Assembly (NCBI RefSeq): GCF_028682635.1
Contig: NZ_JANHLK010000010.1
Span: forward strand, 62,001 to 126,000
Source of the DNA: Pseudomonas putida
GTDB taxonomy: Bacteria > Pseudomonadota > Gammaproteobacteria > Pseudomonadales > Pseudomonadaceae
Direction of reading: 5' to 3'
DNA: 64,000 nt
Shown here: piece by piece, positions 1 through 9,043 of the stretch
How the letters are laid out: each line of letters opens with the position of its first letter
How positions within the stretch are numbered: position 1 is the first letter of the stretch
Notes under the pieces: generated by a model
What the model was told of the DNA's origin: nothing
Databases searched by the model: none
Seen by the model: the letters and a program-made list of their open reading frames with translations, nothing else
Position numbers and translations under genes: made by a program

Positions 1-2
1 TC

Positions 3-281
3 GAAGGTCGCCCGCGTGACACCGTCGCCCTGGGTTATGGCCGGGCCGTACCTAACCCGCGCAGCCGCGATGTGCAGCAGGACGCCGCGCAGGCCAACGG
101 CACAATGTTGCCGAATCTGGACAGTGCCGAACAATTGGTCGAACTAGGCTACGGCTACCAGGCCACTCCCTGGCTGACGCTGCGCCCGAATATGCAATAC
201 ATCATCGAACCGGGCGCATTTTCCGGGCAGGACATCGACAATGCACTGGTGTTCGGTTTGCAGGTGAAAGCTACGCTCTGA
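3..281 (+). CDS. OprB-family carbohydrate porin, C-terminal fragment
   Basis: The open frame runs in from the left edge, so only about the last 92 codons are present and the start lies outside the window. The visible part alternates short polar and aromatic stretches typical of outer-membrane beta strands (YGYQATPWLTLRPNMQYI, then ALVFGLQVKATL). The order 'PWLTLRPNMQYI.EPG...DNALVFGLQ' is characteristic of the end of OprB/carbohydrate-selective porins. The protein would sit in the outer membrane and pass sugars. Its stop codon overlaps by 11 bases, tail to tail, the end of the kinase-like gene on the other strand. There is no obvious link to the catabolic island that follows. Confidence 0.75.
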   Translation, partial: EGRPRDTVALGYGRAVPNPRSRDVQQDAAQANGTMLPNLDSAEQLVELGYGYQATPWLTLRPNMQYIIEPGAFSGQDIDNALVFGLQVKATL

Positions 282-945
282 ACGGTCGATTTCCATCGCC
301 AGTGGTGGTCACACCATTGGCGGTGAAGTCCCGACCGCCAAGGACTTTATAAATCTCGGAAACCACCTGCATCGTGGCGTCTTCGATCGTTCCTTCATTT
401 CGGCATAAAACCCAGCCGTGATCTGCAACCGCCCGCTCGAACGACTGGGTACAAGCGACCTGTTCTTCCAGCTTATGGATCACCGTACTGCTCAGCCCAC
501 GCCCTCGTGCCGCTGCCCTTGCCCATGAAATATCCGGGTCGGTGACAACGCCGACATGCAGGTCTGGCACTTGCACGTGTCGATCAATGTTCAACTGCAG
601 AATCTCTGCAAACGGGACTATCCGGCGAAACGCGGCATCAGACGGGTACCAGCGATCGATCAGGATGATGCTGCCAGGTGGCTGTTTAGCCAGCACGTGC
701 CGGGAAATCCAGCTACGGCTATCAGCCAGGCGCTCACAAACTTTCAACTCCAGCTCCCGGGTGGGATTTCTGACGAGCTTGTTGACGAGGGCCATTGTTT
801 CACCCCTATGGGGATCGCTTTTTTTCTCGCATAGCCGGATCACCTTTCTGTTGTCTGCCCTCAGTGCTTTCGTAACGGCTTCCAACAGTGTGGTTTTACC
901 GGTTCCCTTGGGCCCATCCAGAGAAACAAACAGCGGACGATTCAT
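271..945 (-). CDS. dTMP kinase-like P-loop nucleoside/nucleotide kinase
   Basis: A 224-residue protein with a Walker A loop GPKGTGKT at residues 11-18 and a DRWYPSD segment at 97-103, which is the DR(Y/W) signature of thymidylate-kinase-like enzymes. The fold would transfer phosphate from ATP to a nucleotide in the cytoplasm. A canonical housekeeping tmk is about 210 residues and has a typical LID segment; here the corresponding region (about 145-155, ARAAARGRG) is arginine-rich, which fits a LID but does not prove dTMP specificity. It is a stand-alone gene converging on the porin fragment. It may be an accessory kinase rather than the essential dTMP kinase. Confidence 0.65.
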   Translation of the reverse strand: MNRPLFVSLDGPKGTGKTTLLEAVTKALRADNRKVIRLCEKKSDPHRGETMALVNKLVRNPTRELELKVCERLADSRSWISRHVLAKQPPGSIILIDRWYPSDAAFRRIVPFAEILQLNIDRHVQVPDLHVGVVTDPDISWARAAARGRGLSSTVIHKLEEQVACTQSFERAVADHGWVLCRNEGTIEDATMQVVSEIYKVLGGRDFTANGVTTTGDGNRPFRA

Positions 946-994
946 TCATCACTTAACGATTGATAGATTGATGAACACTCTAACCTGATTAAAT

Positions 995-1050
995 CAAACG
1001 AGGCTGCGATCTTCTAAAAGCCAGAGCAAAAGATCGCAGCCTGCCGCATC
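995..1050. repeat. Degenerate copy of the 'ACGAGGCTGCGATCTT' palindromic repeat
   Basis: The arms GAGGCTGCGATCTT and AAGATCGCAGCCTGC face each other around a short loop, directly after the acyl-CoA synthetase stop codon. The core matches the palindromes at 12.15 and 38.75 kb, but the outer 'CCCCTGTAGGAGCTG' arms are mostly lost. As a stable hairpin it could end transcription of the minus-strand operon. Confidence 0.7.
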
Positions 1051-1052
1051 TC

Positions 1053-2615
1053 CTACGCAATCCCCCGCGACTGGTTCTGCCAAAACGGTTTGCGAAGCTC
1101 GGTTTTCAACACTTTGCCGACGCTGGATAGCGGCAGTGATTCGCGGAACTCGATGCTGCGGGGGACTTTGTAGCCCGCGATGTACTGACGGCAATGAGCG
1201 ATGATGTCTTCGCCACTGACGCTGCAATCGGGTTTGAGAATGATCACGGCATGCACGGTCTCGCCCCACTTCTGGCAAGGGATACCGATGACCGCGCTTT
1301 GCACCACCGCCGGATGGCGGGCAATGGCCGTCTCGACTTCGGCGCTATAGATGTTTTCGCCGCCGCTGACCACCATGTCCTTGAGCCGGTCACAGACGAA
1401 AACAAACCCCTCGTCGTCCATGTAGCCACCGTCACCGGTATGCATCCAGCCACCGCGCAAGACTTCGGCGGTGGCCTCGGGCTTGTTCCAGTAGCCGAGC
1501 ATCACATTCGGGCCGCGGACGACGATCTCGCCCACTGTGCCACGGGGGACCTCATTGTCCTGGGCATCGACGATACGGATTTCGACGCAGGCCGCTGGCA
1601 GGCCTGCCGAGTACATCCTGCCGTTAGCCTGACACTCGGGTGTGTGATGCTGCACACCCAGGGTGGTCGCGGTGGGTGCCAGTTCGGTCATGCCGTAGTT
1701 TTGCGAGAAACCGGCGTTGAAAAAAACGTTACGCGCGCGGTCTAGCAACGCCGGGGTAATGGATGACGCCCCATAACAGACACGTTTGAGCGATCCGACT
1801 TGCAGTGCATGGTCCTGACTCTGGTACCAGTCCAGAAGCATCTGGACCATCGTGGGAGCCAGCAAAATCTCGGTAACTTTTTCCTGGTCGATGGCCTCAA
1901 GCGCCGCCTTGGGCGTGAAGGACGGCAAGACCACATGGGTGCCGCCGCTGACGAACAAGGCCGCCATCGCGGAGAAGTCGGCCAGGTGAAACATCGGCAT
2001 CGAGTGCAGGAACACCGCATCGGCCCCGCAACGGCCGTGCATCAGGGCATTCATGACCGTGAAAGCGATGTTGTCATGACTGAGCATCACGCCTTTGGGA
2101 AAACCGGTGGTACCGCCGGTGTAGAAGATACCCAGCAGTTGATCGCCACTACGGCGCGCATCCTCAATTGGCTCGCTGGCGGCGATCAGGGTTTCGTAAT
2201 CGAGCATGCCAGCAGGGGTTTCACCGTCACCGGCGTAGATCACCTGGCGCAGGGTTTTCGCCTCTTGCAGGATCCTGGCGCCGAGCGCCTTGTGATGATC
2301 GTCGACAATGAGGATGGTGGTCTCGGAGTCGTCGAGAGAGTAGATGATCTCTGTCGCACTCCAGCGGAAATTCACCGGGTTGAGCACGGCATCGGCCCAG
2401 GGTACCGCCAGAAAATACTCGATATAGCGCTGGCTGTTGAACGAAAGCATGGCCACCCGATCATTGCTCTGGACGCCCAGGCGCTTCAGCGCGCTGGCAA
2501 GGCGGGCAACCCGGTCACCGTATTGCGCGTAAGTGGTGCTACGGCCATCGGCACGAATGGCCACGGCATTGGGACGACTTTGCAGATGACGATGCAGCCC
2601 TTGAGTGATGTACAT
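1053..2615 (-). CDS. AMP-forming acyl-CoA synthetase (copy 1)
   Basis: A 520-residue ANL-superfamily ligase. The P-loop-like motif YTGGTTGFPKG lies at residues 165-175. The adenylate-binding segment GYWNKPEATAEVLRGGWMHTGD follows at about 375-400, the hinge CDRLKDMVVSGGENIY after it, and the C-terminal catalytic lysine context SSVGKVLKTELRKPFW near the end. It should convert a carboxylic acid plus ATP and CoA to acyl-CoA in the cytoplasm. The start has a GGAG six bases upstream. The protein is a close paralogue of the synthetase at 27.8 kb, including the identical opening MYITQGLHRHLQ. It is the last gene of a minus-strand run after the OprD porin. The substrate is unknown; a medium or long, possibly branched acid is likely. 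Confidence 0.88.
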   Translation of the reverse strand: MYITQGLHRHLQSRPNAVAIRADGRSTTYAQYGDRVARLASALKRLGVQSNDRVAMLSFNSQRYIEYFLAVPWADAVLNPVNFRWSATEIIYSLDDSETTILIVDDHHKALGARILQEAKTLRQVIYAGDGETPAGMLDYETLIAASEPIEDARRSGDQLLGIFYTGGTTGFPKGVMLSHDNIAFTVMNALMHGRCGADAVFLHSMPMFHLADFSAMAALFVSGGTHVVLPSFTPKAALEAIDQEKVTEILLAPTMVQMLLDWYQSQDHALQVGSLKRVCYGASSITPALLDRARNVFFNAGFSQNYGMTELAPTATTLGVQHHTPECQANGRMYSAGLPAACVEIRIVDAQDNEVPRGTVGEIVVRGPNVMLGYWNKPEATAEVLRGGWMHTGDGGYMDDEGFVFVCDRLKDMVVSGGENIYSAEVETAIARHPAVVQSAVIGIPCQKWGETVHAVIILKPDCSVSGEDIIAHCRQYIAGYKVPRSIEFRESLPLSSVGKVLKTELRKPFWQNQSRGIA

Positions 2616-2682
2616 GGGGATCTCCGGATGGTTTGGGTTGTTGCCTTGATCTGGAACGGCGTGAAGGCGGATTAATGCGCGG

Positions 2683-3933
2683 TCACCACAGTGGCAGTGA
2701 GTAGCTGAGAATCAGGCGGCTCTCATCGATATCACTGCCAAAGTCAGAACGGGCACTCGCGTTTCGCCACAGCAATGAAAGGTTTTTCAGCGGGCCGCTT
2801 TGAATCGCATAGGCGATATCGGTGTCGCGCTCCCATTCCCGGCCCTCCTCTGCCCTGCCGCTCACCTCGACGTTCTTGCCCTGGACGTAACGCGTCATGA
2901 ACGTCAGGCCCGGCAAGCCCAATGCGGCGAAGTCGTAGTCGTAGCGCAATTGGTACGATCGCTCTTTGGCGGAGCCGAAATCGCTGACCTGCAACAGGTT
3001 GACCAGATAAGGATTGGTCGCGGTGAGGTAGGCGAATCCCGTGTCACCGTCCATTTGTTGATAGTAGAAACCGAAGCGGTGCGTCCGGTAGCTGTAGGTA
3101 AACGCAGCCCCTAGCGCACGATTGTCCACCTCACTGGCACTGCCATCGGCGCTCTCGTGGGACCAGCGCAGATCGGTGCGTAATGCGTGCCCTGGCGCAA
3201 TGGGCCAGCTATGCACCAGCGTCGCCACCTGTTGCTTGTAGACATCCTCCAGAATGCCGTAATGAAGGCCCGTGCTCAGCGCAGGGGTCCATTTGTAGTT
3301 GCCCCCGACAAAATCGAAGCGATCGGAATTGAGCCCCGGGGTGGTACGACTCGCGGACAGGTCCTCGTTATCCGAGGAGTCACGCTGGTTGACCTGGCGC
3401 AACTGGCCGAGGTCCAGGGTCAGGCCGTCGAGCTCTGTGGAGTTCAGCCAGGCACCCTCGAACGTCTGGGGCAACAGGCGGGTGTCGTTGAACATCACCA
3501 ACGGCAAAAGTGGGGTCAACGTACCGACCTTCAGCACGCTGTTCGAAACCTTGAGTTTGGCGGTCAAGCCCAACTCGCCGTATTCATCTTCGGCACGCCG
3601 CGTTTCACGGTCGCGTTGCAACAAACCGGTGCCGCCACTGCGCTCGGGGCTGGAGTCGAGTTTGACGCCCAGCAACCCCAAGGCATCGACCCCCAGGCCG
3701 ACCGCGCCATCGGTGTAGCCGGACTCGGCGCGCAGGATGAAGCCTTGTGCCCACTCCGCAGACAGGTTCTGCGGTGCACCGGCCTGGCGATAATCACGAT
3801 TGAGATAGAAGTTGCGGGTCAGCAGGCTGGCGTGGCTCTGCTGCACAAATTCTGCCCAGGCTGCTGGTGAAGCCAGCAGCGTGCCGAGCAACGCCCCCAA
3901 CGTGGAAAACCAGCACAGTTGCTTTACATGCAT
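2683..3933 (-). CDS. OprD-family outer-membrane porin
   Basis: A 416-residue precursor. I take the ATG at 3933, preceded by AAGAAGAGAT, because the product then begins with a clean signal peptide (MHVKQLCWFSTLGALLG...ASPAAWA). The mature start EFVQQSHASLLTRNFYLNRDY is the OprD-type opening. Internal stretches such as DALGLLGVKLDSS, TLTPLLPLVMFNDTRLLPQTFEGAWL and the terminal RLILSYSLPLW are classic for OprD/OpdK porins, which take up carboxylates. It lies between the MFS transporter and the acyl-CoA synthetase on the same strand. A joint role in acid uptake and activation is inferred. The final residue is Trp rather than the usual Phe. Confidence 0.9.
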   Translation of the reverse strand: MHVKQLCWFSTLGALLGTLLASPAAWAEFVQQSHASLLTRNFYLNRDYRQAGAPQNLSAEWAQGFILRAESGYTDGAVGLGVDALGLLGVKLDSSPERSGGTGLLQRDRETRRAEDEYGELGLTAKLKVSNSVLKVGTLTPLLPLVMFNDTRLLPQTFEGAWLNSTELDGLTLDLGQLRQVNQRDSSDNEDLSASRTTPGLNSDRFDFVGGNYKWTPALSTGLHYGILEDVYKQQVATLVHSWPIAPGHALRTDLRWSHESADGSASEVDNRALGAAFTYSYRTHRFGFYYQQMDGDTGFAYLTATNPYLVNLLQVSDFGSAKERSYQLRYDYDFAALGLPGLTFMTRYVQGKNVEVSGRAEEGREWERDTDIAYAIQSGPLKNLSLLWRNASARSDFGSDIDESRLILSYSLPLW

Positions 3934-3972
3934 TTCAACATCTCTTCTTTTTTGCAGTCCGCAGCAGATTGT

Positions 3973-3995
3973 CCAGGGCCCGTTTCGGTCCCTGG
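3973..3995. promoter_or_regulatory. Inverted repeat upstream of the OprD porin
   Basis: Arms CCAGGG and CCCTGG (in full CCAGGGCCCG...CGGTCCCTGG) lie about 40 bases before the porin start. No T-run follows on the minus strand, so an operator or mRNA hairpin is more likely than a terminator. Confidence 0.35.
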
Positions 3996-4101
3996 TCAAC
4001 TGCCAGTCAGAAATTGCAGATGAGCTGTCTCGCTACCCCTGGAACAGGGACATCGAGTGACCGTTAAAAGTGGATGTGGAACAGAAGCGTCAGAGCCGCT
4101 A

Positions 4102-5424
4102 TCAGCGCTTGAGCCTCAGCAACCGGATTGGCATGCAGGCGAGAAACAGCCCGCAGCCCAGGATGATCAAGACGCCAACAGACGATAAGCCCACACTCAA
4201 ACTGCCCGTCTCGGCCATGATCCATCCCAGCAACGCAGCGGAACCGAAACCGGCGGCCCCGGCGCCGACGCTGCTGATGAACGCGATCCCGGTCGCCGCC
4301 GTGTCCTTGCCCAGATAGGTAGGAGGAATGGTCCAGAATACCGGCGTCGCCGAGTACACGCCCGCCGCGGCCAGGCACAGCATCAAGAGCGTCACCGGCA
4401 CACCGATGTCGGGCAAGCCGAGGACAAGGAAGGCAATTGCCGCCACCAGGGATGGGACAATCACATGCCAGCGCCGCTCCAACAGGCGATCGGAGCTGCG
4501 GCCAACCAGATACATCGTGATGGCCGCCGTCAGATAGGGCAGCATCATCAACATGCCCAGTTGCTTGAGATCCGTGACCCCGGCGCTCTTGAGGATCGAC
4601 GGGCCCCAGGTGCCGATGACCGCCGAGCCTACGCACACCGCGCAATAGACCAGCGCCAGTAGATGAATACGCGGGTCACGCAAGGCGCTGAATGCCCCGC
4701 TATGCCCTTTGGAGGTCTTGAGCGCCTGATCGTTTTGCAGATCCTGGCGAATCAGTTCGCGTTCGGCCGGTGACAACCATTTGGCTTTCTGCGGCGAATC
4801 GTCAAGCACCCAAAACACGGCCAAACCGAGCAATATCGCCGGTATCGCTTCGATCACGAACAACGCCTGCCACCCGCGCAGGCCGAACAAGCCATCGGCC
4901 TCATGCATGATCCAGCCAGATACCAGGCCGCCCAGCAAACCTGCCGTAACGATCGCCATCAACAGGATCGAACTGATGCGCCCGCGGCGCGCCGCCGGGA
5001 ACCAGTAGCTGAGGTACAACACGACACCGGGGAAAAAACCGGCCTCGGCGGCACCGAGGCAGAAACGGGCCACATACAGTTGCATGGGTGTAGTCACCAG
5101 GCACGTCAGCCCTGAAGCCAGACCCCAGATGATCATGATGCGGGTCAGCGTTGCACGTGCACCGATCTTTTGCAGATACAGGTTGCTCGGCACTTCGAAC
5201 AGCAGGTAGGCCAGATAGAACAGCCCCGCGCCCAGGCCATACACCGCTTCGGAGAAGCCCAGATCCTGAGTGAACTGCAACTTGGCGTAACCGATATTGG
5301 CACGGTCGATGTAATTGATGACGTAACAGATAAAAAGAAACGGCAGCAGCCTGAACGTGACTCTGCGGTACAAGGCATCGGCATTGACCACTTCGGGAGG
5401 TGCGACGGTGTTCAGTAAAGTCAT
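4102..5424 (-). CDS. MFS transporter, anion:cation symporter (ACS) type
   Basis: A 440-residue membrane protein with about 12 hydrophobic segments. Family signatures are YVINYIDRANIGYAKLQF in the first membrane hairpin, LFEVPSNLYLQKIGAR, and RFCLGAAEAGFFPGVVLY; together they mark the ACS family, which moves organic anions such as tartrate, hexuronates or phthalate. The start has a GAGG eight bases upstream. The gene follows the CitE-like lyase on the same strand after about 210 bases that carry a G-rich inverted repeat and a half palindrome. It can therefore be read from its own promoter. It is the best candidate importer for itaconate, mesaconate or a related dicarboxylate, replacing the transporter genes found beside this module in other pseudomonads. 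That assignment is inference. Confidence 0.88.
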   Translation of the reverse strand: MTLLNTVAPPEVVNADALYRRVTFRLLPFLFICYVINYIDRANIGYAKLQFTQDLGFSEAVYGLGAGLFYLAYLLFEVPSNLYLQKIGARATLTRIMIIWGLASGLTCLVTTPMQLYVARFCLGAAEAGFFPGVVLYLSYWFPAARRGRISSILLMAIVTAGLLGGLVSGWIMHEADGLFGLRGWQALFVIEAIPAILLGLAVFWVLDDSPQKAKWLSPAERELIRQDLQNDQALKTSKGHSGAFSALRDPRIHLLALVYCAVCVGSAVIGTWGPSILKSAGVTDLKQLGMLMMLPYLTAAITMYLVGRSSDRLLERRWHVIVPSLVAAIAFLVLGLPDIGVPVTLLMLCLAAAGVYSATPVFWTIPPTYLGKDTAATGIAFISSVGAGAAGFGSAALLGWIMAETGSLSVGLSSVGVLIILGCGLFLACMPIRLLRLKR

Positions 5425-5511
5425 GAAATAACCTCGATATTATTATTTTGGTTGTTATCGCTGCACTCACTTGAGCGGCTCGAGGTTACGTCAGGTAAAC
5501 GTCCGGTAAGT

Positions 5512-5530
5512 CCTCCCCCTGCCGGGGGGG
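5512..5530. promoter_or_regulatory. C-rich/G-rich inverted repeat upstream of MFS gene (site 1 of 5)
   Basis: The sequence CCTCCCCCTGCCGGGGGGG lies about 90 bases before the MFS start. It has the C6-N4-G5 layout seen at 11.15, 15.63, 20.94 and 41.97 kb, each upstream of a catabolic gene. It is a candidate activator or repressor site. Confidence 0.4.
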
Positions 5531-5580
5531 TAATGCGCGTCGCATCGCGGGCACGCCAAGCTCCCACAGGTTATGCGCAA

Positions 5581-5634
5581 ACCCTGTAGGAGCTGTCGAG
5601 TGCAACGAGGCTGCGATCTTTTGATCCTTTGATC
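5581..5634. repeat. Half copy of the 'CCCTGTAGGAGCTG' palindromic repeat
   Basis: The left arm ACCCTGTAGGAGCTGTCGAG plus the GAGGCTGCGATCTTTTGAT core matches the full elements at 12.15 and 38.75 kb. The right arm is missing and ends at the stop codon of the CitE-like gene. Confidence 0.7.
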
Positions 5635-5635
5635 T

Positions 5636-6448
5636 CTAGCCCATCGCCAACAACCTGCGCGCCCTCCCCAACACCGGTGCATCGACCATTTCCCCATCCA
5701 CCTTGAACGCGGCCTCGCCGGACTCCGCCGCGCTCACCACCCGTTGCGCCCACGCCATTTCTTCGGCACTGGGTGCCATTGCTGCATGCACAACGGGCAC
5801 CTGGCGCGGATGGATGCACAAGGCACCGCCCATGCCCATGTCGCGGGCACGTCCCATGGCCGCGCCAAGCCCGGCGTCATCCTCGAAACTCGGGTAGACG
5901 CTGTCCAGCGGCGGCGGCAGATGATTGACCCGCGAATGCAGCAACAGCGCAAAACGGGTCTGGTCGAACAGCGTTTCCACGGCGGGACTGCCCACCTTCC
6001 ATCCCAGGTCCAACGCCAGGTCCAGAGCGCCGAACGTCAGGCGCTGCACGCCCTTGCAGGCTGCAATGGCGTCGACCGCGAGCACACCCAGAGCGCTTTC
6101 GATGATGGGCCAGACAGGTTTGCCGCTAGCGGCGACATGGATGACCTGAGCGGCAGACTCGGCCTTGGGCAACAGGATCCCCACCACATCCGGATGCTGG
6201 CGGCACACCTCAAGGTCGGCCTCGTGCTCCGCGGTGCCGGCGGCGTTGATCCGCACCAGCAGCTGCACGCCCCGGTTCCACAGGATGAACTGCGCCAGGT
6301 GCTGGCGCGCTGCTGCTTTTTGCGCGGCGGGCACGGCGTCTTCGAAATCGATGATCACCGCGTCGGCGCCACTGGCGAGCGCCTTGGCAAAACGTTCAGG
6401 ACGATTGCCCGGCACGAACAGCGCCGAGCGAACACACAGACTGGACAT
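5636..6448 (-). CDS. ccl: CitE-like HpcH/HpaI lyase, probable (S)-citramalyl-CoA lyase
   Basis: A 270-residue TIM-barrel lyase. The opening CVRSALFVPGNRPERFAKAL, then ADAVIIDFEDAVP (Mg-binding acidic residues), LLVRINAAGT and LLPKAES are the CitE/HpcH signature. The enzyme would split citramalyl-CoA into pyruvate and acetyl-CoA. I use the ATG at 6448, with GGGAGG seven bases upstream; a longer start at 6478 would overlap the preceding CoA-transferase and lacks a good ribosome site. It is the last enzyme gene of the hydratase/dehydrogenase/PrpD/CoA-transferase run, the same set of families as the itaconate genes of P. aeruginosa PA0878-PA0883. L-malyl-CoA or other CitE-like activity is the alternative. 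Confidence 0.8.
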   Translation of the reverse strand: MSSLCVRSALFVPGNRPERFAKALASGADAVIIDFEDAVPAAQKAAARQHLAQFILWNRGVQLLVRINAAGTAEHEADLEVCRQHPDVVGILLPKAESAAQVIHVAASGKPVWPIIESALGVLAVDAIAACKGVQRLTFGALDLALDLGWKVGSPAVETLFDQTRFALLLHSRVNHLPPPLDSVYPSFEDDAGLGAAMGRARDMGMGGALCIHPRQVPVVHAAMAPSAEEMAWAQRVVSAAESGEAAFKVDGEMVDAPVLGRARRLLAMG

Positions 6449-6461
6449 ACACACGCCTCCC

Positions 6462-7676
6462 TCAACCGTTCTGGACAATGCCTGTTTCGCTCAGGCGCTG
6501 GATATCCATGGCGCTGTAACCCAATTCGGCCAGTAGCCTGTTGCTGTGCTGACCCAGCCCCGGTACGGCCGCCATGCGCGGTGAAAATGCGTTGCTGCTG
6601 GCCGGCGGTAACAGCGTCGGGAGAATGCCCACCGGGCTGGTGACTTCTGTCCAGCGACCTCGCGCCTTGAGCTGAGGATGTTCCCAGACGCCGGACATGT
6701 CGTTGACCTGGGCGTTGGCGATTTGCGCGGCATCGAGCCTGTCGATGACGGTGGCGGCATCCAGCTGGGCAAACACGTCAACGATGATGGCGCGCAAGGC
6801 CTGACGGTTGTCCGAGCGCTTGAAGTTGGCGCTGAAGCGTTCGTCGTCGATCAACTCGGGACGCTGAAGCACCAACTCGCAAAACTGCACCCACTCACGT
6901 TCGTTTTGCAGGCCGATCATGACCGTGCCGCCGTCGCCTGACGGGAATGGGCCATAGGGATAAATCGTCGCGTGGGACGCTCCCGTGCGCTGCGGTGGCT
7001 CGGCGTCCTCGAAGGCGTAGTACATCGGGAAACCCATCCATTCCACCAGGCTTTCCAGCATCGAAATCTCGACACGACTGCCCTGCCCGGTCTTGCCCCG
7101 CAGCAGTAGCGCCGAGAGAATGCCGGTGTAGGCGTACATGCCGGCGGAGATGTCGGCGATCGAACACCCGGCCTTGGCCATGCCCTCCTCCGCGGCGTTA
7201 CCAGTCACGGACAGAAAGCCGCTTTCGCTCTGGATCAGCAGGTCATAGGCCTTCTTGTCTTCGTAGGTGCCACCTTCGCCATACCCGGAAATGTCGCAGA
7301 CAATCAGTCGTGGATAGTCCTTGTGCAACGTCTCGAACGACAGCCCCATCCGCGCGGCGGCGCCCGGTGCAAGGTTCTGTACCAGCACGTCGGCCTGCTG
7401 CAATAGCTGGTCGAGAATGACCTGGGCCTCCTGCTGCTTGAGATCAAGCGCGATGCTTTCCTTGGAGCGATTGGTCCACACGAAATGCGAGGCCATGCCA
7501 CGCACGCGCTGATCATAGCCACGGGCAAAGTCGCCGCTGCCAGGACGCTCGACCTTGATCACCCGTGCGCCCAGATCCGCCAGTTGCCGCGTGCAGAATG
7601 GTGCGGCAATGGCGTGCTCGAGGCTGATCACGGTAATGCCGTCCAGCGGCCGCAGATTGTTTTTTTCATTGCTCAT
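6462..7676 (-). CDS. ict: CaiB/BaiF class III CoA-transferase, probable itaconate CoA-transferase
   Basis: A 404-residue family III CoA-transferase: LDGITVISLEHAIAAPFCTRQLADLGA at the N-terminus, ARVIKVERPGSGDFAR (conserved near the active site), then DLKQ, VLVQNLAPGAAARMGL and KTGQGSRVEISMLES. Such enzymes move CoA between carboxylic acids through an aspartyl intermediate. The start has GGAGAA seven bases upstream and overlaps the preceding MmgE/PrpD gene by 11 bases, so the two are translationally coupled. Its place between a PrpD homologue and a CitE-like lyase matches the ict position in the P. aeruginosa itaconate locus. The substrate (itaconate, mesaconate, citramalate or methylsuccinate) is not determined by sequence. 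Confidence 0.8.
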   Translation of the reverse strand: MSNEKNNLRPLDGITVISLEHAIAAPFCTRQLADLGARVIKVERPGSGDFARGYDQRVRGMASHFVWTNRSKESIALDLKQQEAQVILDQLLQQADVLVQNLAPGAAARMGLSFETLHKDYPRLIVCDISGYGEGGTYEDKKAYDLLIQSESGFLSVTGNAAEEGMAKAGCSIADISAGMYAYTGILSALLLRGKTGQGSRVEISMLESLVEWMGFPMYYAFEDAEPPQRTGASHATIYPYGPFPSGDGGTVMIGLQNEREWVQFCELVLQRPELIDDERFSANFKRSDNRQALRAIIVDVFAQLDAATVIDRLDAAQIANAQVNDMSGVWEHPQLKARGRWTEVTSPVGILPTLLPPASSNAFSPRMAAVPGLGQHSNRLLAELGYSAMDIQRLSETGIVQNG

Positions 7677-9033
7677 GGATGTTCTCCATCAAACCCTTGA
7701 GGTCCAGTGCATCGCGCAACCCCCAGACACGGGCGATCAATACCCCGGCCTGATCGCCATTCAACTGGTCGGCAAACGCCAGCAAGCGGCGGAACTTGTC
7801 TTCCAGTTCGGCGCGCGACAGCGTGTTGTCCGGATCGCCCTTGGGCGAATCGATGGCCCCGTGCAGCACGCGACCGTCGGTGGTATGCACCTCGACACGT
7901 CCCAGCCAGCGCCGGGGGTAGGCGCCATCCACTTCTGCATCCAGTTGCATCAGCACTTTGCCGCGAAATTCGCTGACAGCCGGATCGGTCAAGGCCAGTT
8001 GCTGGAACTCCGGCAGGCCGGCCTTGCCATGCACCGCTATAAGCCCGAGCACGGTGCCCATGGAAAACTTCGCCTGGTGCACGCTCTGTGGCACCGTGAC
8101 CCGACCCAAAACGTCGATGGCGCCCTGATGCACCCGGGTAACGACCCTGGTGATCTGCTGATGCTGCAAGCGTTCGCGTTGCATCAGCGCCTGCAACGCA
8201 TCGGCGGCGGGATGGGTGTGACGGCACGACGCATGGAACTTGAAGGAAGTTTCCAGCAGTGCCCAGCGGCTGCCCAGGCGATCGGACAGGCACTGCGGCT
8301 GCGCATCGCTGGACATACCGGCGGCCATACCCTGCTCGCCCTCGAGGATGTTGCGCGCCCCGGTCAGGCCGTCGCGGGTCAGGTACGCCGCCAGCAATCC
8401 ATCGGCCGCGGCCTTGGCGGTGTGCAACTGCTTGGAATCCGCCGCATCGCGCAGAAACTCCCAGAGCCCGGCGGCCTGGGTGCCGGCGGTGCCGAGCAAG
8501 TTGATGAAGCGTTCTTCGTCAAAGCCCATCAGTTTGCCGACCGCCACCGCTGCGGCGAGGGTGCCGACGGTCGCCGTGGTGTGGAAAATCCGGTAATGGG
8601 AGCGGCCGAGGAATTCACCGATGCGGATGCCGGCTTCATAACCGGCCACGGCGGCCAACAGCAGCTCGGCACCGGACTTGCCCAGGTCCTGGGCGGCCGC
8701 CAGCACGGCGGGAAAGACCACGGTGGCCGGGTGCAGCACGGAGCTGTTGTGCAGGTCGTCCTGCTCGACCAGGTGCGAGGAAGCCCCATTGACCAGCGCG
8801 GCGAAGTACGCCGAGGTACCCTGGCCATTGACCAGCAGGGTTGCCGGGCCGTGGGCCGGGCCCATGGTCGCGGCGTAGCGCTCGAATAAAGGGATCGGGT
8901 GTGCGCCCTGGCTGGCCAGGGCGGATCCCAGCCAGTCGAGGAACAGGTCTTCGGTGCGGGCAACCACCGCTTGCGGCAGGTCGGCATAGCTCAGGCGGGC
9001 GAGAAAGGCTGCCAGCGTACGGGTATGGCTCAT
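7666..9033 (-). CDS. MmgE/PrpD family protein
   Basis: A 455-residue member of the 2-methylcitrate dehydratase/cis-aconitate decarboxylase/iminodisuccinate epimerase superfamily. Recognisable parts are FLDWLGSALASQGAHPIP, the NGASSHLVEQDDLHNSSVLHPA block (the HxxD-like active-site region common to PrpD and IRG1/CadA relatives), and FKFHASCRHTHPAADALQAL. The reaction here is unknown. Proteins of this family adjoin itaconate genes in P. aeruginosa (PA0881). A role in forming or isomerising a C5 or C6 branched dicarboxylate is plausible. AAGGA lies seven bases before the start. It follows the acyl-CoA dehydrogenase by ten bases, in one operon. Confidence 0.85.
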   Translation of the reverse strand: MSHTRTLAAFLARLSYADLPQAVVARTEDLFLDWLGSALASQGAHPIPLFERYAATMGPAHGPATLLVNGQGTSAYFAALVNGASSHLVEQDDLHNSSVLHPATVVFPAVLAAAQDLGKSGAELLLAAVAGYEAGIRIGEFLGRSHYRIFHTTATVGTLAAAVAVGKLMGFDEERFINLLGTAGTQAAGLWEFLRDAADSKQLHTAKAAADGLLAAYLTRDGLTGARNILEGEQGMAAGMSSDAQPQCLSDRLGSRWALLETSFKFHASCRHTHPAADALQALMQRERLQHQQITRVVTRVHQGAIDVLGRVTVPQSVHQAKFSMGTVLGLIAVHGKAGLPEFQQLALTDPAVSEFRGKVLMQLDAEVDGAYPRRWLGRVEVHTTDGRVLHGAIDSPKGDPDNTLSRAELEDKFRRLLAFADQLNGDQAGVLIARVWGLRDALDLKGLMENIHEQ

Positions 9034-9043
9034 CGATTTTTCC

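Noticed and set aside
994-1278. Small frames overlapping the end of the first acyl-CoA synthetase
   Set aside because: Alternative-frame readings of the synthetase and the palindromic repeat, without start signals or domains.
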